Under the pieces are notes generated by a model that was given only the letters and a program-made list of their open reading frames with translations, was not told the origin of the DNA and did no database searches. A stretch of 64,000 nt of DNA. It comes from Acidobacteriota bacterium (GTDB lineage: Bacteria; Acidobacteriota; Terriglobia; Bryobacterales; Bryobacteraceae). The DNA is taken from contig QHXW01000089.1 of assembly GCA_003223115.1 (NCBI GenBank), positions 1 through 64,000 on the forward strand, given 5' to 3'. This document shows positions 1 to 8,473 of the stretch, one piece after another. Made by a program: the position numbers and the translations under genes. Within the stretch, counting starts at the first letter, position 1. Each line of letters starts with the position of its first letter.

Positions 1-185
1 GCGTCCTGCCCGGCTTCTTCGCCCGCCTCCGCCTCCCGAAAACCGCCTTGCGAATCTGCTCCTCGCGGACCGATCCCACCCAACGCACCGTTTTCAGCGA
101 CTTGGCCGGGGCTATGCGAAGTTCTTGGTCCCGGACCGCGGCCGGATGCCCGTCAGGCCGCCAGACTGCTAAACTGGACACGCAT
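1..185. other. Window edge, unassigned; possible 3' end of an upstream gene
   Basis: No gene can be named here. One + frame stays open from base 2 to a TAA at 170-172, so it could be the C-terminal 56 residues of a gene that starts outside the window and ends 13 bases before the next start. The translation is rich in Arg and Pro and I recognise no family in it. Confidence 0.25.
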
Positions 186-356
186 ATGGCTATCAGTAAG
201 GAACTGCTGGAGATCCTGGTTTGCCCGCTCTGCAAGGCGACTGTGGAGTTGAAACCGGATGGAAGCGGCCTGAAATGCGTGCAGTGTCACCGTGTGTACC
301 CCATCCGCGACGACATTCCAGTGATGCTGATTGATGAGGCCCGAATCGAGGAGTAA
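186..356 (+). CDS. Trm112 family protein (YcaR-like)
   Basis: A 56-residue zinc-ribbon-like protein. It shows the Trm112 signature: LLEILVCPLCKA near the N-terminus and a second CxxC (KCVQCHRVYPIRDDIP) before the conserved ending PVMLIDEA. Trm112 proteins act as small stabilising partners of methyltransferases in eukaryotes and archaea. The bacterial YcaR type is poorly defined but often lies beside lipid A and cell-envelope genes, as here, just before a heptosyltransferase-like gene and an MsbA-like exporter. The frame is open further upstream, but the family begins at the chosen ATG (MAISKELLEILV). The length matches the family. Confidence 0.85.
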   Translation: MAISKELLEILVCPLCKATVELKPDGSGLKCVQCHRVYPIRDDIPVMLIDEARIEE

Positions 357-369
357 GCGACGGCCGGGC

Positions 370-1281
370 ATGAGTACTGTTCTCGAATCTCTTCCTCAAG
401 GTGGACGCGTGGCCGTTGTTCGACTGCGCTCGATGGGAGATTGCATTCTGACCACGCCGGCGCTTGCCATTCTGAAGCGCACGCGGCCGGATGTTTCGCT
501 GGCGATTGTCGTCGAAGAACGGTTCGCGGCCATCTTTGAAGGCAATCCAGACGTGGCGATCAAACTCCCGCCTGACTGGAGCGCGCTCCGAAGTTGGAGT
601 CCGCGTCTGTGCATCAATCTACACGGCGGGCCCGCCAGCGCCACGATTACCGCGCTTTCAGGTGCGGCCATACGAGCGGGTTTCGCCCATTTCCGTCACT
701 CGTTCATCTATAACGTGAAGATTCCGCGCTCGCAGGAAATCCTGGGCACAGAAACCAAGGTGCACACTGCCGAGCATTTGGCTTCCGCCATGTTCTATCT
801 GGGCGCTCCGCGCGTGGAAATTCCGAAAGCCCGATTGTTCGCCGCGCCCAGCCGTGAAAGTCATCCCTATGCCGTGATCCATCCGGTCGCATCCGCCCCG
901 GACAAGACCTGGCCGGCGGAGCGGTTCATGGACATAGCCAACCATCTGGAGCGATATCTGGAGCTCGACCCGATCTTCATCGGAGCTGTGGGCGAAGATT
1001 TGTCGAGCTTTTGCAGGTGGCCCACCATCCTGGGCGCGCCGCTCTGTGAGCTGAAATCCCTCATCGCGGGAGCCTCGCTGTTCCTGGGCAACGACTCGGG
1101 TCCGGCGCACCTGGCGGCGGCGTTCGGCATTCCAGCGGTTGTGATTTTCGGGGCCTCTGACCCGGTGATCTGGGCGCCATGGCGCACGAATGCCGAGGTG
1201 ATGGTGGGAAGCCAGGGCATTGGTTCAGTGAGCGTGCGGCAGGTCACGGAGGCACTCGAGCGCTTGCGAGTGAAGGCATGA
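370..1281 (+). CDS. Glycosyltransferase family 9 (heptosyltransferase-like)
   Basis: About 303 residues of the ADP-heptose:LPS heptosyltransferase family (GT9). Visible features are the N-terminal VVRLRSMGDCILTTPAL, the HPVAS.PDKTWPAERF segment that opens the second Rossmann-like domain, and the C-terminal FLGNDSGPAHLAAAFGIPAVVIFGASDP, the hallmark sugar-nucleotide-binding region. It probably adds a sugar to lipopolysaccharide core on the cytoplasmic face of the inner membrane. The start ATG at 370 gives the usual family N-terminus. It lies 13 bases after the Trm112-like gene, and its TGA overlaps the start of the MsbA-like gene (ATGA), so the three are probably cotranscribed. The exact acceptor cannot be read from the sequence. 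Confidence 0.85.
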   Translation: MSTVLESLPQGGRVAVVRLRSMGDCILTTPALAILKRTRPDVSLAIVVEERFAAIFEGNPDVAIKLPPDWSALRSWSPRLCINLHGGPASATITALSGAAIRAGFAHFRHSFIYNVKIPRSQEILGTETKVHTAEHLASAMFYLGAPRVEIPKARLFAAPSRESHPYAVIHPVASAPDKTWPAERFMDIANHLERYLELDPIFIGAVGEDLSSFCRWPTILGAPLCELKSLIAGASLFLGNDSGPAHLAAAFGIPAVVIFGASDPVIWAPWRTNAEVMVGSQGIGSVSVRQVTEALERLRVKA

Positions 1282-3101
1282 AAGATTTCCTTCGCCTGCT
1301 GGGCTACACCCGCCGCTATTGGTTTTTCCTGCTGCTGTCGGTTGTGCTCATGGCCCTTGTGGGCGCAGCCCATGCTTCCATCGCGCTGCTGATTGGGCCT
1401 ATTTTCGACCGTGTTCTCAACCCGGCTTCGCCTGATACTCCGGTCAAGCTGTTCACACTGTTTCGCTATCCCATCTACCTGGAGCAATTCACTCCACCCG
1501 GAATCCACAACATCTGGACCATGGTGGCGATCGCACTCTTGATCGTGTTCGCGGCCAAAGGTATCTGCGATTATTTTGCGAACTACATGATCAATTACGT
1601 GGGATTCTCAGCGGTGACAGACCTGCGCAACGCAGTCTTTGAAAAAGTCCTACGTCACGGATCCGCCTTTTTTGAAGCTCACGCAACCGGGGCGCTGATG
1701 TCGTCGATCATGAATGACATCGAAAAAATCCAGGTGGCCGCCTCGCATATTTTGGCCGACCTGCTCCGCCAGACCTTCGTCGTAGTGTGCCTTTTGTTCG
1801 TCGTGCTGTATAAGGACTGGAGGCTGGCTCTGGTCAGCTTGATCGTGATGCCTTTGGTGCTCATCCCCACGGCGCGCCTGGGTCGGCGTATCCGACGCAC
1901 CAGCCGGCGCACGCAGGATCACGCGGCAGAGGTCAACCAGATCCTTCAGGAGACCTTCAGCGGCCATCACGTGGTGAAAGCTTTCGGCGCCGAGATCTAT
2001 GAACTACGGCGTTTCAGTGATGCATCTCGCCGCCTGCTGCGCAGTAACCTCCGCTATGTCCGCCAGCAGGCCGTTTCCTCACCGCTCATCGAGATGTTCG
2101 GCGCGCTCACTATTGTCGGATTGCTCACCTATGCCAGAACTCAGATAAAAACAGGCGCCATGACCGCCGGCCAGTTCACCAGCTTTGTGATCGCGCTGCT
2201 CATGATGTACGAACCCCTGAAGCGCTTGACTGGGATTCACAACATATTTCAGCAGGCCATCGGTGCATCTCAGAAAGTTTTTGAATACCTGGATCACCCG
2301 GTGGACATCGGCGAAAAACCCGCCGCCTCAAAGTCAGCAAAATTTGATCAGTCCATCATTTATGACAACGTGAGCTTTCACTATCCTTCGTCCGGCAACG
2401 GCGTTCAAGTCGATTCGATTACGCTGGAGGTGAAGGCCGGAGAGGTAGTGGCGCTGGTGGGGCCGAGCGGTGCGGGCAAGTCCACGACGGTGAGCCTTTT
2501 GCCCCGGTTTTACGATGTAACGAATGGCGCAGTCCTGATTGACGGCCGCGATATTCGCGATTTCACGCTGGCTTCTCTGCGCGAGAAAATCGGGCTCGTA
2601 GCCCAAGACACTTTTTTGTTCAACGACACCATCGCGAACAATATTTCCTACGGACGGCCGGAAATCAGCCGGGATGCCATCCGGCGAGCGGCTCAGAGCG
2701 CGCTGGCAGATGAATTCATCGAGCGCTTGCCGAATGGGTACGATACGCCCATTGGAGAGCGCGGCATTAAGTTAAGCGGTGGCCAGCGGCAGCGGCTTGC
2801 CATTGCACGCGCGCTTCTCAAAGATGCGCCGATTCTGATTTTGGATGAAGCCACTTCTCACTTGGACTCGGAATCGGAGATGCTGGTTCAGCGCGCACTC
2901 GCCAACTTGATGGCTGGACGCACGGTCATCGTCATCGCGCACCGAATTTCCACTATCCGGCGGGCCGACAAGATTGTTGTGATGGACAAGGGTCGAATCT
3001 CGGAAACCGGAACGCATGCGGATCTGGTCACCGGCGGCGGCATCTATCAACGTTTGCATGCACTGCAATTCGTTGAAACGGACATGGCGGTTGACTTATG
3101 A
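1278..3101 (+). CDS. msbA: Lipid A export ABC transporter, MsbA-like (permease fused to ATPase)
   Basis: A 607-residue half-transporter. The first ~330 residues form a six-helix ABC exporter domain. The nucleotide-binding domain follows, with Walker A GPSGAGKST near residue 394, signature LSGGQRQRLAIARAL near 500, Walker B ILILDEATSHLD near 520 and the switch histidine in VIVIAHR. Homodimers of this family flip lipid A-core across the inner membrane. The start at 1278 overlaps the preceding GT9 stop as ATGA, and its own TGA overlaps the yicC start in the same way. The role in lipid A export rests on family similarity and the GT9 neighbour; another lipid or drug substrate is possible. Confidence 0.85.
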   Translation: MKDFLRLLGYTRRYWFFLLLSVVLMALVGAAHASIALLIGPIFDRVLNPASPDTPVKLFTLFRYPIYLEQFTPPGIHNIWTMVAIALLIVFAAKGICDYFANYMINYVGFSAVTDLRNAVFEKVLRHGSAFFEAHATGALMSSIMNDIEKIQVAASHILADLLRQTFVVVCLLFVVLYKDWRLALVSLIVMPLVLIPTARLGRRIRRTSRRTQDHAAEVNQILQETFSGHHVVKAFGAEIYELRRFSDASRRLLRSNLRYVRQQAVSSPLIEMFGALTIVGLLTYARTQIKTGAMTAGQFTSFVIALLMMYEPLKRLTGIHNIFQQAIGASQKVFEYLDHPVDIGEKPAASKSAKFDQSIIYDNVSFHYPSSGNGVQVDSITLEVKAGEVVALVGPSGAGKSTTVSLLPRFYDVTNGAVLIDGRDIRDFTLASLREKIGLVAQDTFLFNDTIANNISYGRPEISRDAIRRAAQSALADEFIERLPNGYDTPIGERGIKLSGGQRQRLAIARALLKDAPILILDEATSHLDSESEMLVQRALANLMAGRTVIVIAHRISTIRRADKIVVMDKGRISETGTHADLVTGGGIYQRLHALQFVETDMAVDL

Positions 3102-3994
3102 GCGTGCGCAGCATGACCGGCTTTGCGCAAGTGCGTAAGATCCTGCAGCAGGGTGAGATCGTGCTCAGCGTGAAGACCGTGAACCATCGGGGTCTGGACA
3201 TGCATCTACACCTGCCGCCTGGCCTTGACCCGTTCGAAGCGGCAATCCGCAGAGCGATAAAAAACCGGGTTGCTCGTGGACACCTACAGCTCAATATCGC
3301 CTGGAGCCAGGTCAGCGGTCCAGCCGATGGATCCAGCCTGAACCGTCCGTTGCTCGAAGCCTACGTGGCTGCGTTCCACTTCGCCGCCAGGCAATTTCAA
3401 CTGCCGGGCACGCCAGACCTCAACGTCGCTTTTCGCATTCCGGGGATGTTTCGAACGGAAATCGCACCTGAGTTGGCTGACGGCTTTGAGCCGCACCTGG
3501 TGGCCCTGGCCGAAGGGGCATTGACGCAACTGAACAGTTTTCGCGAGCGCGAAGGAGCCGAGATGGCTGCGGAGATCCGCGAACGCTGTGGCGAGATCCG
3601 GACGCGAGTTGCGCGCATGGAAAGCATTCGTTCCAGCGCTCTGCCGGCATTTCACAAGCGGCTGAGCGAGCGATTGAGCGAGCTATTGCGTGCCTCTTCG
3701 ATCGATCCACAACGCCTGGCCGCCGAAGCCGCGCTCTTAGCCGATCGTAGCGATATCAGCGAAGAGTTGATCCGGCTCAAGACCCATGTAACTGAGCTCG
3801 AGCAACTGCTGAATGCCGGCGGCGAAGTGGGCAAGAAGCTCGATTTTCTATTGCAGGAAATGAATCGCGAGACCAACACCGTTTTGTCGAAGACAGGCGG
3901 TTTAGGTGATTTGGGTTTGACAATTACGGAATTGGCGCTAGCCGCCAAGGCTGAAATCGACAAGATCCGCGAGCAATCCTTGAACCTGGAGTGA
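3098..3994 (+). CDS. YicC/YloC family endoribonuclease
   Basis: A 298-residue protein starting with the family signature MSVRSMTGFA. The C-terminal region carries the highly conserved EEL.RLK.H...L....GGE.GKKLDFL.QEMNRE.NT..SK block near residues 222-280. YicC proteins are stress-associated ribonucleases, and in many bacteria yicC lies directly upstream of gmk and rpoZ, which is the order here. Length is normal for the family (~290). Start and stop overlap the neighbouring genes, so it is part of the same transcription unit. Confidence 0.9.
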   Translation: MSVRSMTGFAQVRKILQQGEIVLSVKTVNHRGLDMHLHLPPGLDPFEAAIRRAIKNRVARGHLQLNIAWSQVSGPADGSSLNRPLLEAYVAAFHFAARQFQLPGTPDLNVAFRIPGMFRTEIAPELADGFEPHLVALAEGALTQLNSFREREGAEMAAEIRERCGEIRTRVARMESIRSSALPAFHKRLSERLSELLRASSIDPQRLAAEAALLADRSDISEELIRLKTHVTELEQLLNAGGEVGKKLDFLLQEMNRETNTVLSKTGGLGDLGLTITELALAAKAEIDKIREQSLNLE

Positions 3995-3998
3995 TGCG

Positions 3999-4613
3999 CT
4001 GAACACTGTATTCATCATCTCGGCGCCATCCGGGTCGGGAAAATCTACCCTGGTGCACCGGCTGCTGGACAGCGTCCCCGGCTTGAAATTCTCCATTTCC
4101 TACACCACCCGTGCGCCGCGCGGCCATGAGAGCAGCGGAGCAAGTTATCACTTTATTTCGCGCCCGGAGTTCGAAGAGCGCATCGCCCGCGGCGAGTTTC
4201 TAGAGTATGCCGAGGTGTTCGATAATTATTACGGGACGCACCGCAGCGTGCTGAATGAGGCATTGGCGGAGGGTAAGGACCTCGTACTCGACATTGACGT
4301 CCAAGGTGCGGGACAATTGAAGAGTAAGCTACCGGACGCAGTAACTATTTTTATCCTGGCGCCCTCGCGCCAGATTCTGGAGCAGAGGCTCCGGGCCCGC
4401 AGCGAAGACGCCGATGACATTATCAGACGGCGGCTCCACGACGCAGCCGAAGAGATCCGGAATTACAGCTTATACGACTACGTGATCATCAATAACGATC
4501 TGGAAGAGTCGGCCGAAACTCTGGCGGCCATTGTGTGCGCCGAACGGACACGACGCACCAGGATTGAGGACCTGATACGGCCCATCCTGGCGACGTTTCA
4601 AACGAATTCTTGA
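3999..4613 (+). CDS. gmk: Guanylate kinase (apparent CTG start)
   Basis: Phosphorylates GMP to GDP. The frame encodes FIISAPSGSGKSTL (P-loop), then SYTTRAPRGHE and the GMP-binding Y-H-F-I segment, all typical. The frame is open only from a TGA at 3981-3983. Between that stop and the P-loop there is no ATG, GTG or TTG. The only plausible initiator is CTG at 3999, which gives MNTVFIISAPSGSGKS and a normal 204-residue protein. It sits 7 bases after a GGAG motif (3988-3991) inside the end of yicC. The first ATG/GTG-type codon in frame (GTG at 4053) lies after the P-loop lysine and would destroy the enzyme. The alternative is one missing base just after ATG 3994, which would restore an ATG start. 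The product is certain, the start is not. Confidence 0.88.
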   Translation: MNTVFIISAPSGSGKSTLVHRLLDSVPGLKFSISYTTRAPRGHESSGASYHFISRPEFEERIARGEFLEYAEVFDNYYGTHRSVLNEALAEGKDLVLDIDVQGAGQLKSKLPDAVTIFILAPSRQILEQRLRARSEDADDIIRRRLHDAAEEIRNYSLYDYVIINNDLEESAETLAAIVCAERTRRTRIEDLIRPILATFQTNS

Positions 4614-4628
4614 ACGGAGAAAGAACTT

Positions 4629-4880
4629 ATGGCGGAATCCACCCCGCGTAACAACGTCCACTGCACCATCCCGGACGATCCCGATCAGAGCACTTATCGC
4701 TTCATTATCGTGGCGGCCAAACGGGCACGACAGCTGCAAGGCGGCGCCCGGCCGTTTCTTCCCACGTCCTCCAAGAAACCCACCATCATCGCCGTGGAGG
4801 AGGTTCGCAGAGGGCTGGTGAAATACGAAATTCCCGGACAAACGACGGCGGAGGAGCCACCGGCTCCCGAAACCATCTAA
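4629..4880 (+). CDS. rpoZ: DNA-directed RNA polymerase omega subunit
   Basis: An 83-residue protein with the omega core pattern YRFIIVAAKRARQLQGGARP, then KPTIIAVEEVRRGLVKYEI. Omega binds the beta-prime C-terminus and helps polymerase assembly. The gene follows gmk after 15 bases and precedes coaBC after 9, the common gmk-rpoZ-coaBC order. A purine-rich ribosome-binding site (GGAGAAAG, 4616-4623) precedes the ATG. The Pro/Glu-rich tail after residue ~70 is not conserved in the family. Confidence 0.9.
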   Translation: MAESTPRNNVHCTIPDDPDQSTYRFIIVAAKRARQLQGGARPFLPTSSKKPTIIAVEEVRRGLVKYEIPGQTTAEEPPAPETI

Positions 4881-4889
4881 CAAATTCAA

Positions 4890-6170
4890 ATGCAAGATCA
4901 GCACCGTGATCGTGTGCCCGCTGCCGAGGCCGAAACGCCAAAAAAGCGTTCAGTGGTGTTAGGCATAGGCGGCGGAATTGCGGCGTATAAAGCGGCAGAG
5001 CTGTGCCGCGCGCTGGTCCAGCGCGACTTCAGCGTTCAGGTGGTGATGACCGCCGCGGCGCAGGAATTCGTCCGACCCCTCACTTTCGCGGCGCTCACCG
5101 GCCGCAAGGTAATCACGGGCTTATTCTCGTCCGAGAGTTCCGAAGCGACGCTTTCGAGCGCCGTGGAACACATCGGCGTGGCGCAGGAACACGAGCTGCT
5201 GGTGGTTGCTCCGGCAACGGCCCATCTGCTGGCGAAGTTCTCCCACGGTTTGGCGGACGACTTCCTCACCACGATGTATCTCGCCTTTACCGGTCCGGTG
5301 ATTCTCGCTCCGGCGATGAACAGCAATATGTGGCTGCATCCGGCCACGCAGGCAAACCTGGCGGCGTTGCAGGCGCGCGGTCACCGCATTGTGGAGCCTG
5401 GCGAAGGATTTCTCGCTTGTGGCATGGAGGGACCAGGGCGACTGGCGGAGCCCGAGGAGATCGCCCAAGCGGTTTCGGCTGAGCTCAACCGCCGTCGCGA
5501 TCTCGAAGGGGAAACCGTGCTGATTACGGCGGGGCCGACACAGGAACCGCTAGACCCGGTACGATTCATTTCCAACCGCTCCAGCGGCAAGATGGGTTAC
5601 GCAATGGCCACCGCGGCGGCACAGCGCGGAGCTCGAGTGACGCTTATCTCCGGACCCGTGCACGTGCCGGCGCCGCGCGGTGTCATCGTGATCCCAGTTC
5701 GTACCGCCGATGAGATGCGCGCGAAAGTTTTCGAGAACCTGGACCGCTCGGACATCATCATCAAGGCAGCGGCCGTGGCAGACTTTCACCTGACCGACGT
5801 GCCGGCCCACAAGATGAAGAAGACCGCCGCCAGGCTGTCAGTGGAGCTCGACCCCACGGTGGACATTTTGGCCGAGTTGGGGAGCCGGAAAGGTGACCGG
5901 CTGCTCATCGGCTTTGCCGCCGAGACCGAAAACCTGGAACGCGAAGCGCGGCGCAAGCTCGAAACCAAGAATTGCGATATGGTTGTGGCGAACCTGGTGA
6001 ACGGCGAGGGAACTGGTTTCGACTCCGATCAGAACGAGATCTCCCTGGCCTTACGCACCGGCGAATATTTTTCGCTGCCCCGAGCTTCCAAGCGCGAACT
6101 CGCCGACCGGATACTGGATGAGATACTGAAGCTGCGCCGAGCGCTTGCGGCCCCGGTTCATGGACGCTAA
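4890..6170 (+). CDS. coaBC: Bifunctional phosphopantothenoylcysteine decarboxylase / phosphopantothenate-cysteine ligase
   Basis: A 426-residue coenzyme A biosynthesis enzyme. The N-terminal CoaC flavoprotein half shows GIGGGIAAYKAAEL, the catalytic histidine region VEHIGVAQ, PAMNSNMW, and the loop with the active-site cysteine, GEGFLACGMEGPGRL (near residues 170-184). The C-terminal CoaB ligase half starts at VLITAGPTQEPLDPVRFISNRSSGKMG and carries KAAAVADF and the lysine-rich HKMKKT motif. About 18 extra residues precede the conserved KKRSVVLGIGGG, so a slightly later start cannot be excluded, but no closer ATG is seen. The next gene starts inside its 3' end. Confidence 0.92.
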   Translation: MQDQHRDRVPAAEAETPKKRSVVLGIGGGIAAYKAAELCRALVQRDFSVQVVMTAAAQEFVRPLTFAALTGRKVITGLFSSESSEATLSSAVEHIGVAQEHELLVVAPATAHLLAKFSHGLADDFLTTMYLAFTGPVILAPAMNSNMWLHPATQANLAALQARGHRIVEPGEGFLACGMEGPGRLAEPEEIAQAVSAELNRRRDLEGETVLITAGPTQEPLDPVRFISNRSSGKMGYAMATAAAQRGARVTLISGPVHVPAPRGVIVIPVRTADEMRAKVFENLDRSDIIIKAAAVADFHLTDVPAHKMKKTAARLSVELDPTVDILAELGSRKGDRLLIGFAAETENLEREARRKLETKNCDMVVANLVNGEGTGFDSDQNEISLALRTGEYFSLPRASKRELADRILDEILKLRRALAAPVHGR

Positions 6171-6942
6171 ACAGCTCCGCGGCTATTTGGAATTCTACCG
6201 CGATCTAGGATTCACCACTCTCTATAAACGTGCGCCCGGAAATGCGCACGGCCCACAAGAATCTACAGAACCGCGGCCGTCAGCGACTGGGAGTGCGGTC
6301 GCCCAGAGTGCGGTGCTTCCAGGTATTCTCGCGGGACCCGATGTGATGCTGCCTAGCCTGGCTCCGGAAAATGACACGCTCGAAAGAATCCGCGAAGACA
6401 TTGGCGACTGCAAGCGCTGCCGGCTCCATACGGGGCGGCAGAAAATCGTCTTCGGCACAGGCGATCCGGAGGCGAAACTCGTCTTCGTCGGCGAGGGACC
6501 TGGTGCGGATGAAGACACGCAAGGTGTGCCGTTTGTCGGCCGCGCGGGCCAGTTGCTGACGCAGATGATCGAAAACACCGCCAGCCGTGAAGGCATTCCA
6601 CTTGTACGCAAAGACGTTTATATCTGCAACGTGGTGAAGTGCCGGCCGCCTGAAAATCGCACGCCCGAACCCGATGAAATGGAGATCTGCGGCCAGTTCC
6701 TGTTTCGCCAGTTAATGGTGATTCGTCCGAAAGCCATCTGCGTACTCGGCTCGACGGCAGTGCGCGCGTTGCTCGGCCGCAAAGAGGGTGTGACGCGTAT
6801 GCGCGGCAATTGGTACAAGTGGCGCGATATTCCGGTCATGGTGACGTACCATCCTTCGTATCTGTTGCGGCCGTATAACCAGAACGCCAAACGCGAAGCA
6901 TGGGAAGATATGAAGAAAGTTCTGCACTTCGTGTACGACTGA
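6160..6942 (+). CDS. Type 4 (Fe-S) uracil-DNA glycosylase
   Basis: A 260-residue base-excision repair enzyme that removes uracil from DNA. The catalytic motif GEGPGADED and the late motif HPSYLLRPYNQNAK are those of family 4 UDGs. The four iron-sulfur cysteines are present: DCKRC, and a pair spaced 16 residues apart (VVKC...EIC), the same spacing as in the Thermus enzyme. About 70 low-conservation residues precede the core, as is common in this family. The ATG at 6160 overlaps the last codons of coaBC by 11 bases. The sequence continues with AVRALLGRKEGVTRMRGNW, consistent with an intact enzyme. Confidence 0.9.
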   Translation: MDAKQLRGYLEFYRDLGFTTLYKRAPGNAHGPQESTEPRPSATGSAVAQSAVLPGILAGPDVMLPSLAPENDTLERIREDIGDCKRCRLHTGRQKIVFGTGDPEAKLVFVGEGPGADEDTQGVPFVGRAGQLLTQMIENTASREGIPLVRKDVYICNVVKCRPPENRTPEPDEMEICGQFLFRQLMVIRPKAICVLGSTAVRALLGRKEGVTRMRGNWYKWRDIPVMVTYHPSYLLRPYNQNAKREAWEDMKKVLHFVYD

Positions 6943-7002
6943 AATCGCTCGCTTGCGCTAGAGAGCGCTTGATCGAGCGCGTAGCCGGTGATCCACACCA
7001 GC

Positions 7003-7209
7003 CTAACGTTCGACCTTGAAACCCACCTTCAGGGTCACTTGAAATTCCCGAACTTTGCCGTCCGCGATACTCCCGCGCTGTTCCACAACTTCGAACCAAT
7101 CCATGTGATGAATGGTCTTGGCAGCTTCTTCGATTGCTGCGCGCGTGGCCTCGGCGAAGCTTTTTGGAGAAGTGCCGACGAGTTCAACGAGTTTATAGGT
7201 TCCTGGCAT
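7003..7209 (-). CDS. Dodecin (flavin-storage protein)
   Basis: A 68-residue protein with the dodecin pattern VYKLVELVGTSP.SFAEA...AIEEAAKT, then FEVVEQRGSI.DGKV.EFQVTLKVGFKVE. The tryptophan in MDWFEVVEQRG corresponds to the flavin-stacking residue. Dodecins form 12-subunit hollow spheres that store and protect riboflavin or FMN in the cytoplasm. It is convergent with the uracil-DNA glycosylase gene, with ~60 bases between them that contain short inverted repeats of CGCTCG/CGAGCG but no T-run, so a terminator is not clear. Confidence 0.9.
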   Translation of the reverse strand: MPGTYKLVELVGTSPKSFAEATRAAIEEAAKTIHHMDWFEVVEQRGSIADGKVREFQVTLKVGFKVER

Positions 7210-7342
7210 CTGAGCGTCTGTTTGGATAGACGCAGTCCATTTTATGTCAAGTGCGACCTGATACCCATGAGCCGGACTGGAGCGCCAGAGGCGCCATTTG
7301 GCCCCGCCCCGGAGCCGATCGAAAACTGGTTATGATCGACGT

Positions 7343-8473
7343 ATGTACCGTCGCGAATTTTTGCAAGCCGCGGCCGCTGCGCCCGTTGCACTCGCCGCTG
7401 ACGTGCGCCAGGAACTGCCGAAGTATCGGGTTGTCAGCCGTTTTCAGCCCGTTGCGCATCCCGGCATGCCGGGGCCTTACGCAGGCAAAGTAACGCGCGT
7501 GCACGCCGAAAAGTGCATCGACGAGAAGTCGGAAAAGGCGGACGTCCCAACCGTGCGCGAAATGATGGCACAAGGCATGCGCGGGCTCACCGGCGACACT
7601 GACGCGCGCGATAGTTGGGCGCGATTTTTCACGGCTGCCGATGTGGTGGGGATCAAAGTCAACTGCTCCGGCGCGCCCGGTATCATGTCCACACCTGAGG
7701 TTGTGGGAGAAATCGTGCGCAACCTGGGAACAGTGGATGTGAAGCCGGAACAGATCTGGATCTATGAACGCTTCAAGAACCAAGTGGACAGCGTGCATTA
7801 TGATCGCCACGTACCCGGGGGCGTGCACATCTGGACCGCGGAAAACGATCGGGGATCCATCCTGAGTTACGATCCAAACACATACGTCGATGTGAATTTC
7901 TTCGGCGAGGAAGACACGCGCTCTAATCTCATCCGGCTGGTTTCAGAACGCTTCACTAAGATCATCAACGTCCCGAACATGAAGGACCACGGCGCGGCGG
8001 GCGTCACGGGTTGCCTGAAGAACATTGCCTATGGAGATTTTTCAAACGTGGCCCGTTCCCATTCCGGGTACAAAACCAACACGTACTCCTTCATCGGCAC
8101 GCTGGCCGGTGTCGAGCCGCTGCGCTCGCGGACCGTGCTTCAGATCATGGACGGGCTGCGCGGCGTTTGGCATGGCGGACCTTTCTCGCCCAATCGGAAA
8201 TTTCGTTTTTATCCCAAGCAAATGCTGTTCGGCACGGACCCGGTGGCGATCGACCGCCTGCTGCTTGACGTGATCGATGACAAACGCAAGGCCGAACATT
8301 CCGTCTCCGTGTGGGACCGCTCCATGACAAACCTGAAGTCAGGCTATGGCTACGATGACAACCCCAGCCTCAATCGGTTTATCCGCGAGCCCGGTCATAT
8401 CGAATATGCGTCGACCCTGGGCCTCGGAATCTACGACGTCCACAAGATTCAAGCCAGGAAAATCGAATTGTGA
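7343..8473 (+). CDS. Tat-exported DUF362 protein
   Basis: About 376 residues. The start at 7343 gives MYRREFLQAAAAAPVALA, a short twin-arginine signal. The body matches the DUF362 domain: DVVGIKVNCSGAPGIMSTPEVVGEIVRNL, INVPNMKDHGAAGVTGCLKNIAYG and FGTDPVAIDRLLLDVID. DUF362 proteins often occur with ferredoxin-like partners or in sugar catabolism of Acidobacteria and Planctomycetes, but no reaction is established. There is no ferredoxin CxxCxxC cluster here. The TGA overlaps the GTG start of the next gene, so the two are probably translated together. Confidence 0.8.
   Translation: MYRREFLQAAAAAPVALAADVRQELPKYRVVSRFQPVAHPGMPGPYAGKVTRVHAEKCIDEKSEKADVPTVREMMAQGMRGLTGDTDARDSWARFFTAADVVGIKVNCSGAPGIMSTPEVVGEIVRNLGTVDVKPEQIWIYERFKNQVDSVHYDRHVPGGVHIWTAENDRGSILSYDPNTYVDVNFFGEEDTRSNLIRLVSERFTKIINVPNMKDHGAAGVTGCLKNIAYGDFSNVARSHSGYKTNTYSFIGTLAGVEPLRSRTVLQIMDGLRGVWHGGPFSPNRKFRFYPKQMLFGTDPVAIDRLLLDVIDDKRKAEHSVSVWDRSMTNLKSGYGYDDNPSLNRFIREPGHIEYASTLGLGIYDVHKIQARKIEL

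Noticed and set aside
6943-7002. Bidirectional terminator between the uracil-DNA glycosylase and dodecin genes
   Set aside because: Short CGCTCG/CGAGCG inverted repeats exist, but the stems are imperfect and no T-run follows on either strand.
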